DNA of 64,000 nucleotides, from positions 1,612,001-1,676,000 of the forward strand of contig NZ_CP071247.1 in NCBI RefSeq assembly GCF_017301335.1. The letters run 5' to 3'. Below the pieces are notes generated by a model. That model was given only the letters and a program-made list of their open reading frames with translations, ran no database searches and was not told the origin of the DNA. The position numbers and the translations under genes are program-made. The DNA comes from Marinobacter salinisoli (GTDB lineage: Bacteria > Pseudomonadota > Gammaproteobacteria > Pseudomonadales > Oleiphilaceae). This document shows, piece after piece, positions 18,364 through 28,058 of the stretch; position 1 is the stretch's first letter, and the number at the start of each line of letters is the position of its first letter.

Positions 18364-19379
18364 CAGGCGGTTCCCTCGGCGGAAGCTGGTCCCGCGGTTC
18401 CTGCTTGGCTCCAGGCACTGTAGGCCTGGGTGCGGTCGCCGCCCTGTTGTTGGGCCCGGCGCAGGGCATTGGCAGCGCTCTGTTGCAAGCTGTCGGCGTC
18501 ATCGCCGATGTTCAGCCCGGCAATGCCGGCACTGACCGTCAGCTGCATGCCATAGGATTCCAGCAGCGTGTTCAGCCCCTTGCGAATGATGTCCGAGCGA
18601 ATAATGGCATCGGAGGTGGATACGCCGGGAAGTATGATCAGGAACTGAAGGTCGGCCACCCGATAGTAGGTGTCAAAGTCTCTGAGTTGCGAATGCAGGT
18701 AACGTCCGACTCTCGGCAATATGGAGCGGATGTCCTTGTCCGGGGGTGCCTGGTCGGTGAGGTGGGTGTCCAGTCCGATCATGATGATCGACATGTCGAT
18801 CCCTTCTCGTTCACTGCGCTGGATTTCCTTGTGCAAATCGGCTGACAGGTATTCCCGGCTGGCGGCCTGGGTCAGTTCGTCGGTCCGGCGCAGCGGCACC
18901 AGTTGCTGTGCTTTGTACTCGCGGAGAAAGATCAGCAGCGCCGATAGCAGTACCGTGAGCAGAAAGGCACTGATCATCTGATGGCGTTCCGGCAGGCCCT
19001 CGGCCAGTGGCAGGGTGAGAGCCAGCAGGCCCAGAATGATAACGTTAATGGCTGAGGCAATGCCCAGTGGCAGCAGGGCAAAACTGAGTAGGGGCATGAC
19101 ATATAGCCAGTGCCGGAGTTCCCAGGGGCCGGTCCAGAGGCTGACGATCAGAAGCCCCAGAAATGCCGCGTAGAACAGTTGCTGGATACGGGGCCAGGGT
19201 GAATCCTGACGGTTCAGGTGGAAGGTTCTGGCACAGATGACAATCCCGGCTGCGGCGGCGGCAGCGGCGGCGGTCATGGGGTTTCCTGAAAACACACCCA
19301 ATGCAGCGATGGCAATCAGAGCCGCAAAACCGGCGCGGGACAATCTGCTCAACAGGAATTTCTCGGCCAGTTGGGCCAT
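18363..19379 (-). CDS. Membrane protein with degenerate GGDEF domain (first of a pair)
   Basis: A 338-residue protein with about six N-terminal hydrophobic segments, including an Ala-rich helix (~37-50), then a cytoplasmic GGDEF-fold domain starting at RRTDELTQAASREYL (~164-178). The active-site turn reads R-V-ADLQF (242-246) where an active enzyme has GGDEF, so the metal- and base-contacting acidic pair is gone. It resembles the next gene in layout, suggesting duplication. It heads the operon that ends in DedA-PAP2. The upstream gap to proA (19380-19517) is divergent and could hold promoters for both. Confidence 0.78.
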   Translation of the reverse strand: MAQLAEKFLLSRLSRAGFAALIAIAALGVFSGNPMTAAAAAAAAGIVICARTFHLNRQDSPWPRIQQLFYAAFLGLLIVSLWTGPWELRHWLYVMPLLSFALLPLGIASAINVIILGLLALTLPLAEGLPERHQMISAFLLTVLLSALLIFLREYKAQQLVPLRRTDELTQAASREYLSADLHKEIQRSEREGIDMSIIMIGLDTHLTDQAPPDKDIRSILPRVGRYLHSQLRDFDTYYRVADLQFLIILPGVSTSDAIIRSDIIRKGLNTLLESYGMQLTVSAGIAGLNIGDDADSLQQSAANALRRAQQQGGDRTQAYSAWSQAGTAGPASAEGTA

Positions 19380-19517
19380 GGCGTCCTTCCTCTCTGCTCC
19401 CTGGCGTGATGGCGGTGTTGCGACGCTATCATATCCGTTTGGGGTGCGTACTTGAAACGGGCAAGGTAAAGTTAGCTCTTATTTGTGAATTTTGCTCGAA
19501 AACACGAAGGTAATCGG

Positions 19518-20771
19518 ATGGATATAGCAGCTTACATGGCTGACATCGGGCAGCAGGCCCGGGCGGCCGCAACCCTCGTGGCGCGTTCTACCACGGCGGT
19601 GCGAAATCAGGCTTTGCTGGCGACGGCGAACGCGCTGGATGCGGCTCGGGCTGAGCTTGCCACGGCGAATGCAAAGGATCTGGAAGATGGCCAGGCGCGA
19701 GGGCTGGACCGGGCCATGCTGGATCGTCTGGAGCTGACGCCGGAGCGCATCGATACCATGATTGAAGGGCTGCGGCAGGTGGCGACCTTGCCGGATCCGG
19801 TGGGCGAGATTACCGACATGACTTATCGCCCCTCCGGAATTCAGGTGGGCAAAATGCGTGTGCCACTGGGGGTGATTGGCATCATTTACGAATCGCGCCC
19901 CAACGTCACGGTCGAAGCTGCCAGCCTGTGCCTGAAGTCGGGCAATGCGGCGATCCTGCGCGGGGGGTCTGAATCCATTTGTTCCAATCAGGCCATTGCC
20001 CGGTGTCTGGCGCAGGGGCTGGCTGAGGCCGGGTTGCCGGAAACCGCGGTGCAGGTCATCAAGACCACCGATCGGGCCGCTGTGGGTGAGCTGATTACCA
20101 TGCCTGCCTATGTGGACGTGATTGTGCCTCGTGGTGGCAAGGGGCTGATTGAGCGCATCAGTCGCGATGCCAAAGTGCCGGTGATCAAGCATCTCGACGG
20201 CATCTGCCATGTCTACATCGACAGTCATGCAGACCCGGAAAAGGCCATCAATGTGGCGGTTAACGCCAAGACCCAGCGGTACGGCACCTGCAATACCATG
20301 GAAACCCTTCTGGTTGATGCGGAGATTGCCGGGGATATGCTGCCCTTGCTGGCGACCGAGTTCCTTGCCAAGGGGGTCGAACTGCGCGGTTGCGAGCGGA
20401 CGCGGGAAGTGATTGAAGCCGTGGCCGCAGAGGAAAGTGACTGGGAGGCCGAGTACCTGGCACCGATCCTGGCGGTGCGGGTGGTGGATGGTCTGGACGG
20501 AGCCATCGAGCACATCAACCGCTACAGCTCGCAGCACACTGACAGTATTGTGACCGAAAACTACACCCGGGCCCGTCGCTTCCTGACCGAAGTGGATTCG
20601 GCCTCGGTCATGGTCAATGCCTCCACCCGGTTTGCGGACGGCTTCGAGTATGGCCTAGGGGCGGAAATCGGCATCTCGACGGACAAGATCCACGCCCGCG
20701 GACCGGTGGGGCTTGAGGGCCTGACGTCCCAGAAATACGTGGTGTTCGGGGACGGTCATATCCGCAACTGA
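19518..20771 (+). CDS. proA: Glutamate-5-semialdehyde dehydrogenase (gamma-glutamyl phosphate reductase)
   Basis: NADPH-dependent reduction of gamma-glutamyl phosphate to glutamate semialdehyde in proline synthesis. The 417-residue protein has the ALDH-superfamily layout: [20 protein letters not shown] (~115-134), the N-binding [12 protein letters not shown], and the catalytic Cys in [17 protein letters not shown] 19518 is preceded by GAAGG at 7 nt and fits the family length; the frame extends 11 codons upstream without support. nadD starts in a TGATG overlap, so the two are coupled. Confidence 0.96.
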   Translation: MDIAAYMADIGQQARAAATLVARSTTAVRNQALLATANALDAARAELATANAKDLEDGQARGLDRAMLDRLELTPERIDTMIEGLRQVATLPDPVGEITDMTYRPSGIQVGKMRVPLGVIGIIYESRPNVTVEAASLCLKSGNAAILRGGSESICSNQAIARCLAQGLAEAGLPETAVQVIKTTDRAAVGELITMPAYVDVIVPRGGKGLIERISRDAKVPVIKHLDGICHVYIDSHADPEKAINVAVNAKTQRYGTCNTMETLLVDAEIAGDMLPLLATEFLAKGVELRGCERTREVIEAVAAEESDWEAEYLAPILAVRVVDGLDGAIEHINRYSSQHTDSIVTENYTRARRFLTEVDSASVMVNASTRFADGFEYGLGAEIGISTDKIHARGPVGLEGLTSQKYVVFGDGHIRN

Positions 20772-21427
20772 TGGCCATGCACATCGTCTACGGCGGCACG
20801 TTTGATCCGGTCCACAACGGTCACCTGCGCATGGCGCTGGAGGTCAGCGACCGCCTGGGTGTGGAGCGGGTCAGCCTGATGCCGTGTCATATTCCGCCCC
20901 ATCGTGACGGCACAGGGGCGACGTCCGAACAGCGTCTGCGAATGCTGGAGCTGGCGGTGGATGGCGAAGCGCAACTGCGTGTGGATGCCCGGGAATTGCG
21001 GCGCGGTGGGGCGTCCTACACCGCCGACACCCTGCGTCAACTGCGCGACGAGCTGGGCGCTGATACGCCGCTGGCTATGGTGGTTGGAACGGATGCGTTT
21101 GCTGGCTTTGACCGTTGGCGCGAGTGGCAGGTCATTCCGGAACTGGCCCATATCGTCGTGGTCCGGCGTTCCGGTCATCGGGTGGACCCAGACGGCCAAC
21201 CGGGCCGGTTGCTGTCGGAGCGTGGCGCCCGCGAGCCAAGAGAGCTGTTTGAGCGCCCGTGCGGCGCGGTGCTGGAGCTGGATCTTCCGCTGCTGGATAT
21301 TTCTGCCACGGCAATTCGGGCCCGCATCGCAGAAGGCCGATCGCCCCGATATCTGCTTCCCGATGCGGTCTGGCGAGAAATTCGTCAACAGCGGCTCTAT
21401 GGCGCCTGCCCTGACCGGAACTTTTAG
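20771..21427 (+). CDS. nadD: Nicotinate-nucleotide adenylyltransferase
   Basis: Transfers AMP from ATP to nicotinate mononucleotide to give deamido-NAD. The 218-residue protein has the nucleotidyltransferase motif GGTFDPVHNGHL (~8-19), the substrate region MPCHIPPHR (~37-45) and the C-terminal ISATAIRARIAEGRSPRYLLP (ISSTxxR-type motif). The ATG at 20771 overlaps the proA stop; MHIVYGG two codons later is an alternative start. It leads into rsfS, the usual nadD-rsfS-rlmH order. Confidence 0.95.
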   Translation: MAMHIVYGGTFDPVHNGHLRMALEVSDRLGVERVSLMPCHIPPHRDGTGATSEQRLRMLELAVDGEAQLRVDARELRRGGASYTADTLRQLRDELGADTPLAMVVGTDAFAGFDRWREWQVIPELAHIVVVRRSGHRVDPDGQPGRLLSERGAREPRELFERPCGAVLELDLPLLDISATAIRARIAEGRSPRYLLPDAVWREIRQQRLYGACPDRNF

Positions 21428-21496
21428 TGCTACAATCGCGTCTGAATAGGGCTTTTGGGGCTGTCATTCTGGCAGGCCCCGTCTAACAGGGTGATT

Positions 21497-21847
21497 ATGC
21501 AGGCAGAACAACTGAAAGATCTCGTCGTTAATGCACTTGAAGAGGTGAAAGCACAGGACATCAGTGTCATTGATGTCCGTGACCGAACCAGCGTTACCGA
21601 CTTCATGGTTCTGGCATCCGGAACGTCCAACCGTCATGTAAAATCTCTGGCCGACTCAGTGGTGTCGGACGCCAAGGAAGAAGGCGTGCGAGCCAGTAAT
21701 GTCGAAGGCGGCGCCACCAGCGACTGGATTCTGGTCGATCTTGGTGACGTTGTTGTTCATGTCATGATGCCCGCAACGCGGGAGTTTTATGATCTGGAAC
21801 GCTTTTGGCGAGATGCTCCGGACCTGGGTGCTGCAGGCAGCGAATAA
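21497..21847 (+). CDS. rsfS: Ribosomal silencing factor RsfS
   Basis: Binds ribosomal protein uL14 on the 50S subunit and blocks subunit joining in stationary phase or starvation. A 116-residue Iojap/RsfS protein with [20 protein letters not shown] (~19-38), [14 protein letters not shown] and [15 protein letters not shown], and the C-terminal [13 protein letters not shown] 21497 gives the usual [10 protein letters not shown] start; an upstream extension of the frame is not family-like. rlmH follows after 2 bp, so the two are probably cotranscribed. Confidence 0.95.
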   Translation: MQAEQLKDLVVNALEEVKAQDISVIDVRDRTSVTDFMVLASGTSNRHVKSLADSVVSDAKEEGVRASNVEGGATSDWILVDLGDVVVHVMMPATREFYDLERFWRDAPDLGAAGSE

Positions 21848-21849
21848 CC

Positions 21850-22320
21850 ATGCGTTTACGTCTGATCTGCGTGGGGCAGAAGATGCCCGACTGGGTCAGT
21901 ACGGGGTATAGCGATTACGCACGCAGGATGCCGCCGGAACTGCCTCTGGAGCTGGTGGAAATTGCCATGCCCCATCGAGGCAAGAATCCGGATATCCCCA
22001 GACTGATGCAACGGGAAAGTGACGCCTTGCTGGCAGCGGCCGGCCCGAAAGACCGGGTGGTCGCGCTTGAGGTTGGCGGTCGTCCGTGGACGACTGAAAA
22101 GCTGGCCAGTCAGCTCGAAAGCTGGCAACAGGACGGTCGCGACGTCAGTTTTCTGGTGGGCGGCCCGGACGGGCTGGCCGATGCCTGCCGACAAAGGGCG
22201 GATCAGCAGTGGTCGCTGTCGCCACTGACCCTCCCGCATCCCCTGGTGCGAATTCTGTTGGCCGAGCAGCTGTACCGGGCTTGGTCGATCACCCGAAACC
22301 ATCCTTATCACCGGGCCTAG
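21850..22320 (+). CDS. rlmH: 23S rRNA (pseudouridine-1915-N3)-methyltransferase
   Basis: SPOUT-class methyltransferase acting on pseudouridine 1915 in helix 69 of 23S rRNA in the 70S ribosome. The 156-residue protein has the family start [16 protein letters not shown], the SAM-binding knot LVGGPDGL (~100-107) and the C-terminal [24 protein letters not shown] with the terminal YHR. The gene follows rsfS by 2 bp and precedes mrdA by 9 bp, forming one transcription unit with the wall genes. Confidence 0.96.
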   Translation: MRLRLICVGQKMPDWVSTGYSDYARRMPPELPLELVEIAMPHRGKNPDIPRLMQRESDALLAAAGPKDRVVALEVGGRPWTTEKLASQLESWQQDGRDVSFLVGGPDGLADACRQRADQQWSLSPLTLPHPLVRILLAEQLYRAWSITRNHPYHRA

Positions 22321-22329
22321 GACGTTATT

Positions 22330-24225
22330 ATGCCGTGGGGTGAGTTCAAGGATACTGCTGCCGAGCGCCGGCTGTTCCAGCGCCGGGCCACCGTTATGCT
22401 GACTCTGGTGCTGGTGTGCCTGGGTGGCCTGCTGGCCCGGATGTATCAGTTGCAGGTTCTGGAACACGACATTTATACCACCTTGTCTGACAAGAACCGG
22501 GTTCAGGTCCAGTCGGTGGCACCTCCGCGCGGATTGATCTACGACCGCAACGGCATTCTGCTGGCTGAGAACCGTCCGGTATTCAGCGTTACTCTGGTTC
22601 CCGAGCGAGTCGCCAGCATGGATGACACGCTTGCCGAGCTTGGTGGCATTCTCGATGTATCCGAGGAAGACATTGAACGATTTCAGCGCCGGCTCAGAGA
22701 ACCGCGGCGTCCCTTTCAGGAAATCCCCCTTCGTTACGACCTGACTGATGGCGAAATGGCCCGCCTTGCGGTACACCGCCATGAACTGCCGGGCGTTGAG
22801 GTCAAGGCCGAACTGGTCCGTTACTACCCCCACAGTGAATTGACCGCCCACGCTCTCGGGTTTGTCGGGCGCATCAACCGGGATGAGTTGCAGCGCATTG
22901 ATCCGGTCAACTATGCCGGCACCAACTATATCGGCAAGTCCGGCATCGAGCGTTTCTACGAGGAAATCCTGCACGGTCAGGTGGGTTACCAGCACGTTGA
23001 AACCAATGCGCGGGGCCGCACACTGCGTGTGTTGGAACGGGAAAATCCGGTGCCCGGCGAGGACCTGAAGCTCCATCTGGATCTAAGACTGCAGCAACGT
23101 GCCCACGAATTGCTGGACGGACGACGTGGCGCTATCGTCGCCATTGAGCCGGCCACTGGCGGGATACTCGCGTTGGCCAGTGTGCCGGGGTTTGACGCCA
23201 ACCAATTCGTGACCGGCATCAGTGTCAAAGACTACCGGGCGCTGAGTGAGAGCCGGGACAAGCCCCTGTTCAACCGGGCGCTGCGAGGGCAGTACCCGCC
23301 GGGATCAACGCTCAAGCCCATGCTGGCCATCGCCGCGCTGGACAGCGGCGCGACGACTCGGGACTACACCATCTGGGATCCGGGGTACTTCCGGCTGAAC
23401 GACGCCGGTCGCCGTTACCGCGACTGGAAGCGGGGCGGTCATGGCTGGGTCGACCTGATGGACGCCATGGCGGAGTCCTGCGACATTTATTACTACGAGA
23501 TCGCGGTGAAAATGGGCGTCGACACTATGCACAATTACCTGTCCCGCTTTGGCTTTGGGGAAGACGCGGCTTTGGATGTGTCTGGCGCCCTCAGTGGTTT
23601 GCTGCCGTCCCGTGAGTGGAAGCGGGCCATGCGCGATGAGCCCTGGTATCCCGGGGATTCAGTGAATCTGGGCATTGGCCAGGGCTTTATGCTGGCAACG
23701 CCGTTGCAGCTGGCGACAGCGACATCCCTGATTGCGAACCGCGGTGTCTGGTCCGAGCCCCGACTGCTGATGGATATTGAGGGCGACACTCCGGTGGAGA
23801 CGTATCTACCGGACAGCACGCACGAGCCGCTGAAACTGAAAGACCCCAGCGACTGGGACTTTGTGGTCAAAACCATGGCGGAAGTCATGCATGGCCGTAA
23901 AGGCACCGCTCGCCAGTCAGGCGCTGACGCACCCTACCGGATGGCGGGGAAAACCGGGACAGCTCAGGTGTTCAGTCTGGCGGAAGATGAGGAATACGAC
24001 GCCGAGGAAATCCGTGAACGCCTCAGGGATCACGCCTTGTTTGTGGGCTTCGCGCCTCTGGATAACCCGCAAATCGCAGTGGCCGTGATTGTTGAGAACG
24101 GCGGCGGCGGCAGCAGTACCGCTGCGCCGGTGGCTCGCGAGCTGTTTGACGCCTGGCTGCTGGAACTGAATGGCCAGGAGCAGCAGCCTCTGGTCAGTAC
24201 CACTCAGGCCGCGGAGACGCAGTAA
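22330..24225 (+). CDS. mrdA: Penicillin-binding protein 2 (elongasome transpeptidase)
   Basis: Periplasmic DD-transpeptidase anchored by an N-terminal helix (~23-42); it cross-links peptidoglycan during rod elongation with RodA. The 631 residues carry the pedestal motif PPRGLIYDRNGILLAENRP (~58-76) and the transpeptidase motifs S-x-x-K in PGSTLKPML (Ser ~326), the SxN-type SCD (~384) and KTGTAQ (~540-545). A low-complexity Gly stretch and a Gln-rich end close the protein. The stop overlaps the rodA start (TAATG), so the two are coupled. Confidence 0.97.
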   Translation: MPWGEFKDTAAERRLFQRRATVMLTLVLVCLGGLLARMYQLQVLEHDIYTTLSDKNRVQVQSVAPPRGLIYDRNGILLAENRPVFSVTLVPERVASMDDTLAELGGILDVSEEDIERFQRRLREPRRPFQEIPLRYDLTDGEMARLAVHRHELPGVEVKAELVRYYPHSELTAHALGFVGRINRDELQRIDPVNYAGTNYIGKSGIERFYEEILHGQVGYQHVETNARGRTLRVLERENPVPGEDLKLHLDLRLQQRAHELLDGRRGAIVAIEPATGGILALASVPGFDANQFVTGISVKDYRALSESRDKPLFNRALRGQYPPGSTLKPMLAIAALDSGATTRDYTIWDPGYFRLNDAGRRYRDWKRGGHGWVDLMDAMAESCDIYYYEIAVKMGVDTMHNYLSRFGFGEDAALDVSGALSGLLPSREWKRAMRDEPWYPGDSVNLGIGQGFMLATPLQLATATSLIANRGVWSEPRLLMDIEGDTPVETYLPDSTHEPLKLKDPSDWDFVVKTMAEVMHGRKGTARQSGADAPYRMAGKTGTAQVFSLAEDEEYDAEEIRERLRDHALFVGFAPLDNPQIAVAVIVENGGGGSSTAAPVARELFDAWLLELNGQEQQPLVSTTQAAETQ

Positions 24226-25367
24226 TGGCTGTTAATGATTTCGTCGACGCTTCATCGGAAGGCCGGCTGGGCCGCCCCAGAGGCATTTGGTCAACGCTGC
24301 ATCTGGATCCACTCCTGTTGTTGTTGCTGGTTCTTCTGGTCTGCGGTGGGCTGTTCATCCTGTACAGTGGTGCCGACCGGAACATTGAAGTCGTCAAAGC
24401 CCAGGGTATCCGACTCGGTGTCGCGTTCATCGTAATGCTGGTCTTCGCCCAGCTGGATCCTGCCGTGTTCAGGCGTTGGGCGCCCTGGTTGTACGTTGCA
24501 GGGATCGCGGCACTGGTGGCCGTTTTGCTGGTCGGGGTCGGCGCGAAAGGGGCCCAGCGTTGGCTGGCCTTGCCGGGCCTGCCTCGTTTTCAGCCTTCAG
24601 AGATCATGAAATTGGTGGTGCCCATGATGGCCGCCTGGTATCTGTCGCGGCACTATTTGCCGCCACGAACCCGGCATGTCTTTGTCGGCCTGGGTATTGT
24701 GCTGGTCCCGATGGGGATGATCATGCAACAGCCGGATCTGGGGACTTCCCTGCTGGTGGGAATGGCCGGGATCTTTGTGGTGTTTTTCGCCGGCATCAGT
24801 TGGAAACTGATCGCCGCGTTTGTGGCCATGGTGGGAGTGTCCGCCCCGGTCATGTGGTTCTTCGTAATGCGGGAATACCAGAAACAGCGAGTGTTGACCT
24901 TGCTGGATCCCCAGAGCGATCCGCTCGGTGCCGGCTGGAATATCATTCAGTCGAAAACGGCCATCGGTTCCGGCGGTATCGAGGGAAAGGGCTGGCTGCA
25001 GGGCACCCAGTCGCACCTGGAGTTTTTGCCCGAGAGCCATACCGACTTCATCGTGGCCGTGCTGGCGGAGGAGTTTGGGTTTGTTGGTGTCACGGTGCTG
25101 ATGATTCTCTATTTCCTGATCATCCTGCGTTGCCTGTACATTTCGATTACAGCTCAGGATTCGTTCAGCCGCCTGCTGGCGGGCGCCCTGACCATGACGT
25201 TCTTTATTTACATTTTTGTCAATGTCGGGATGGTAAGCGGTCTGCTGCCGGTGGTGGGCGTGCCGTTGCCGCTGATCAGCTACGGCGGGACCTCCGGGGT
25301 TACATTGATGGCGGCCTTTGGCGTGTTGATGTCCATCCAGACCCACCGGAGAATGATTACTGCCTGA
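24225..25367 (+). CDS. rodA: Peptidoglycan glycosyltransferase RodA
   Basis: SEDS-family polymerase that extends glycan strands from lipid II together with PBP2. The 380-residue protein has about ten membrane helices. Characteristic segments are WLALPGLPRFQPSEIMKL (~108-125), QQPDLGTSL (~167-175), SGGIEGKGWLQGTQSHLEF (~246-264) with PESHTDFI, and the C-terminal PLPLISYGGTSG. mltB, which lies next to rodA in many relatives, is absent here and rlpA follows after 116 bp. Confidence 0.97.
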   Translation: MAVNDFVDASSEGRLGRPRGIWSTLHLDPLLLLLLVLLVCGGLFILYSGADRNIEVVKAQGIRLGVAFIVMLVFAQLDPAVFRRWAPWLYVAGIAALVAVLLVGVGAKGAQRWLALPGLPRFQPSEIMKLVVPMMAAWYLSRHYLPPRTRHVFVGLGIVLVPMGMIMQQPDLGTSLLVGMAGIFVVFFAGISWKLIAAFVAMVGVSAPVMWFFVMREYQKQRVLTLLDPQSDPLGAGWNIIQSKTAIGSGGIEGKGWLQGTQSHLEFLPESHTDFIVAVLAEEFGFVGVTVLMILYFLIILRCLYISITAQDSFSRLLAGALTMTFFIYIFVNVGMVSGLLPVVGVPLPLISYGGTSGVTLMAAFGVLMSIQTHRRMITA

Positions 25368-25483
25368 GCCTCAGGCGGAATCGTGGCGGCAGGGTAATGG
25401 TGAATCCGCGTTATAACCCGTTACAATAATGGCTGATTCTGTCGTGGTTTTGAGCTGGATTCGAACAAGAGGGTATCCGGACG

Positions 25484-26374
25484 GTGAATAACAGGCTCCT
25501 GCTTTCATGGCTTTTGGCGTTAAATGCGCTGGCACTGGGTGGTTGTGCCTCGGCACCGGAGCCGGATCATTCGTCACGGTATACCTTGTCTCAGGATCGC
25601 GCGCCGTCCGGTAACTTTGACGCATCGGGGCTGGCGGATGCCCGGCCGGTTTACGAACAACCGAGGCGGGCGGGCAATAAATCGCCTTACACGGTGTGGG
25701 GAAAGCAATACCACGTACTCGACAGTAACGACGGGTATGTGGTCCGGGGTACGGCGAGCTGGTACGGTGAAAAGTTCCACGGTCACAAGACCTCCAACGG
25801 TGAGGTCTTTGACATGTACACCATGACGGCCGCGCACAAATCGCTGCGCATACCCAGTTATGCCCGGGTAACGAACCTGGATAACGGTCGCTCGGTCATT
25901 GTCAGAGTGAATGATCGCGGGCCCTTTCACAGCGATCGCGTGATTGACTTGTCTTACGCTGCGGCCAAGAAACTTGGCTACCAGGCCCGGGGAACGGCCC
26001 GGGTTGAAGTGGCTGCCATCACGGTTCGACCGGACGGCGCCATGTTTGTTGCCGGCAAGCCCTTCGTTCCGGGCGCACCGGTGCCGTCGCTGGAAAGCCC
26101 GGTGGTCGCTGGCGGGCAGGTAGGCTCTGGCAACCCGGCGTTATTTGTGCAGCTCGGCTCTTTCAGTAGCCGGGATCCGGCGGAGCGGCTGCTTGGCGAG
26201 GCCCGGGCCATTCTGCAGAATCCGATGCGGGTGCGTTCCATTGATACCGGTGCCGGACGCTTTCACCGGGTTCAGGTTGGCCCCTTCAGCGATGAGGACA
26301 GTGCCCGACGCATACAGAATATGCTGGAAGCCCGGGGATTTTCCCAGACCATCTTGCTGACCGATCACCACTGA
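25484..26374 (+). CDS. rlpA: RlpA septal lipoprotein (DPBB and SPOR domains)
   Basis: Outer-membrane lipoprotein that in pseudomonads is a lytic transglycosylase acting on denuded glycan at the septum. GTG start, then a signal peptide ending in the lipobox LGGC (Cys ~21). Residues ~80-180 are the double-psi beta-barrel with RGTASWYGEKFHGHKTSNGE and VRVNDRGPF; residues ~220-295 are a SPOR domain with FVQLGSFSSRDPAERLL, which targets denuded peptidoglycan. The catalytic region WYGEKFHGHKTSNGE keeps the conserved Glu and His. It sits between rodA and dacA. Confidence 0.93.
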   Translation: MNNRLLLSWLLALNALALGGCASAPEPDHSSRYTLSQDRAPSGNFDASGLADARPVYEQPRRAGNKSPYTVWGKQYHVLDSNDGYVVRGTASWYGEKFHGHKTSNGEVFDMYTMTAAHKSLRIPSYARVTNLDNGRSVIVRVNDRGPFHSDRVIDLSYAAAKKLGYQARGTARVEVAAITVRPDGAMFVAGKPFVPGAPVPSLESPVVAGGQVGSGNPALFVQLGSFSSRDPAERLLGEARAILQNPMRVRSIDTGAGRFHRVQVGPFSDEDSARRIQNMLEARGFSQTILLTDHH

Positions 26375-26420
26375 TACCGAATTTAATCACATACACCTGA
26401 CGACGAACGAAAGAAGACTC

Positions 26421-27581
26421 ATGGCCCTGAAACTATTGCTTCGCTCATTCTCCGTGATCCTCATTCTGCTTATGGCGGCTAACGCATCGGCGCAGGCTGT
26501 GCTGATTCCGTCGCCACCGCAGATTGCCGGCAGCTCCTACGTACTCATGGACCCGAAAAGTGGTCAGATCATCATGGAAGAAAACAGCCATGAGCGGCTG
26601 CCGCCGGCGAGCCTGACCAAGATGATGACGGCCTACATCGTTGAGCGTGAGCTGGACGAAGGGCGCATCAGTATGACCGACATGGTGCCCATCAGTGTGC
26701 GCGCCTGGAAAACCGAAGGGTCCCGCACCTTTGTCCGCGAGGGCACCAGTGTTCCCGTGGAAACCCTGCTGAAGGGGGTGATTATCCAGTCGGGTAACGA
26801 TGCGTCGGTGGCGCTGGCCGAGTTCGTCGCCGGAAGCGAGGGAGCGTTTGTCGACATCATGAATCAGCAGGCTCAACTGCTTGGCATGAAAGACACCAGC
26901 TTCGCCAATGCCACTGGTTTGCCTGCGGATGATCATTATTCCACCGCTTTCGACCTGGCACTGCTGGCCAAAGCGATCATCAACGACTATCCCGAAAACT
27001 ATCCGCTATATGCGGAGAAGCAGTTCACCTACAACAACATCCGTCAGCCCAACCGCAACAGCCTGCTGTGGCGTGATGACAGTGTGGATGGCCTGAAAAC
27101 CGGTCACACCGAAGAAGCGGGGTACTGCCTGGTAGCGTCGGCCAAACGCAATGACACCCGGTTTATCGCTGTGGTGATGGGAACCAGCAGTGCGGAGTCG
27201 CGTGCCCAGGAAGTGCAGAAGATGCTCAACTTCGGCTTCCGCTACTACGAAAGCGAACGCCTGTTCGGCAGCGGCCAGGAGTTGATGGAGGCTCAAGTCT
27301 GGGGTGGCAAGTCTGATCAGCTGTCCGTTGGTCTGAACGAAGACGTGTTTGTCACCATCCCCCGGGGCTCCCGTGGCAGCCTGGAATCCGTCGTTGACTT
27401 GGATTCTGTGATCAAGGCCCCAATTAAAGCCGGTGACGAGCTTGGGCGCGTTCGGGTATCCCTGGAGGATGAGGTGCTGGTCGACCAGCCGGTGCTGGCG
27501 CTCACCGATATCCCGGAAGGTGGCTTTTTCAAACGTATCTGGGATGCGATCAAGCTCTTCTTTTACCAGCTATTTCAATAA
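26421..27581 (+). CDS. dacA: D-alanyl-D-alanine carboxypeptidase (PBP5/6 type)
   Basis: Periplasmic low-molecular-weight PBP that trims the terminal D-Ala of stem peptides. The 386 residues have a cleavable signal peptide (AxA near residue 24), motif S-x-x-K in ASLTKMM (S64, K67), SGN (~121-123) and KTGHTEEAGYC (~227-237). After the C-terminal beta-domain there is an amphipathic helix (KRIWDAIKLFFYQLFQ) that anchors the protein to the outer face of the inner membrane. It ends 33 bp before ybeD. Confidence 0.95.
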   Translation: MALKLLLRSFSVILILLMAANASAQAVLIPSPPQIAGSSYVLMDPKSGQIIMEENSHERLPPASLTKMMTAYIVERELDEGRISMTDMVPISVRAWKTEGSRTFVREGTSVPVETLLKGVIIQSGNDASVALAEFVAGSEGAFVDIMNQQAQLLGMKDTSFANATGLPADDHYSTAFDLALLAKAIINDYPENYPLYAEKQFTYNNIRQPNRNSLLWRDDSVDGLKTGHTEEAGYCLVASAKRNDTRFIAVVMGTSSAESRAQEVQKMLNFGFRYYESERLFGSGQELMEAQVWGGKSDQLSVGLNEDVFVTIPRGSRGSLESVVDLDSVIKAPIKAGDELGRVRVSLEDEVLVDQPVLALTDIPEGGFFKRIWDAIKLFFYQLFQ

Positions 27582-27614
27582 GGGTGGCCTGCGTCCCCCG
27601 GGGAGTATCACGGC

Positions 27615-27884
27615 ATGAGTGAGCCGAAAGCACCGAAAATCGAATTTCCCTGTGACTATGTCATCAAAGTGATCGGGGATGCCGCACCGGATTTCACCGA
27701 CTTTGTGGTACAGGTGGTGGAACGGCACGCGCCGGGTATTGATGACAGCCGCATTTCGGTAAACGAGAGCAGCAAGGGCCGGTTTTCCTCCGTCCAGCTG
27801 AAAATCGTCGCCACCGGAGAACCCCAGCTCAAGGCCCTGTTTGAAGAACTAAAGGCCAGCGGTCGAGTCCATATGGTGCTCTGA
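27615..27884 (+). CDS. ybeD: YbeD/DUF493 family protein
   Basis: An 89-residue cytosolic alpha-beta protein of the YbeD family, with an ACT-like fold and no defined biochemical role. The family segments FPCDYVIKVIGDAAPDF (~12-28), a central SSKGRFSSVQLKIVA (~51-65) and the C-terminal HMVL are present. Its place between dacA and lipB is the conserved one in gammaproteobacteria. A terminator-like hairpin follows. Confidence 0.92.
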   Translation: MSEPKAPKIEFPCDYVIKVIGDAAPDFTDFVVQVVERHAPGIDDSRISVNESSKGRFSSVQLKIVATGEPQLKALFEELKASGRVHMVL

Positions 27885-27921
27885 CAGGTTGCCGCGCCAC
27901 GGGCGCAAGCCTGCTTTAGAG

Positions 27922-27954
27922 GGCCAGAGGCAGGTTGTGTCTGGCCGGTTTTTT
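27922..27954 (+). terminator. Intrinsic terminator after ybeD
   Basis: GGCCAGA (27922-27928) pairs perfectly with TCTGGCC (27940-27946) across an 11-nt loop, followed by GG and six T. It ends the wall-gene transcript before lipB, so lipB probably has its own promoter or depends on read-through. Confidence 0.75.
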
Positions 27955-28058
27955 GCAATTCATCGCAGGGGTTGTCCCGAGCACCTACTTCCACGGTTGG
28001 GCTCGTCGTTGTCCCAGGCGAGAGCATGTTTCTTGAGGGCTGGTTGCGCCATCACGAT

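Noticed and set aside
24476..25429. 317-codon + strand frame inside rodA
   Set aside because: It overlaps rodA in another frame and has no recognisable protein pattern, while RodA has all SEDS motifs.
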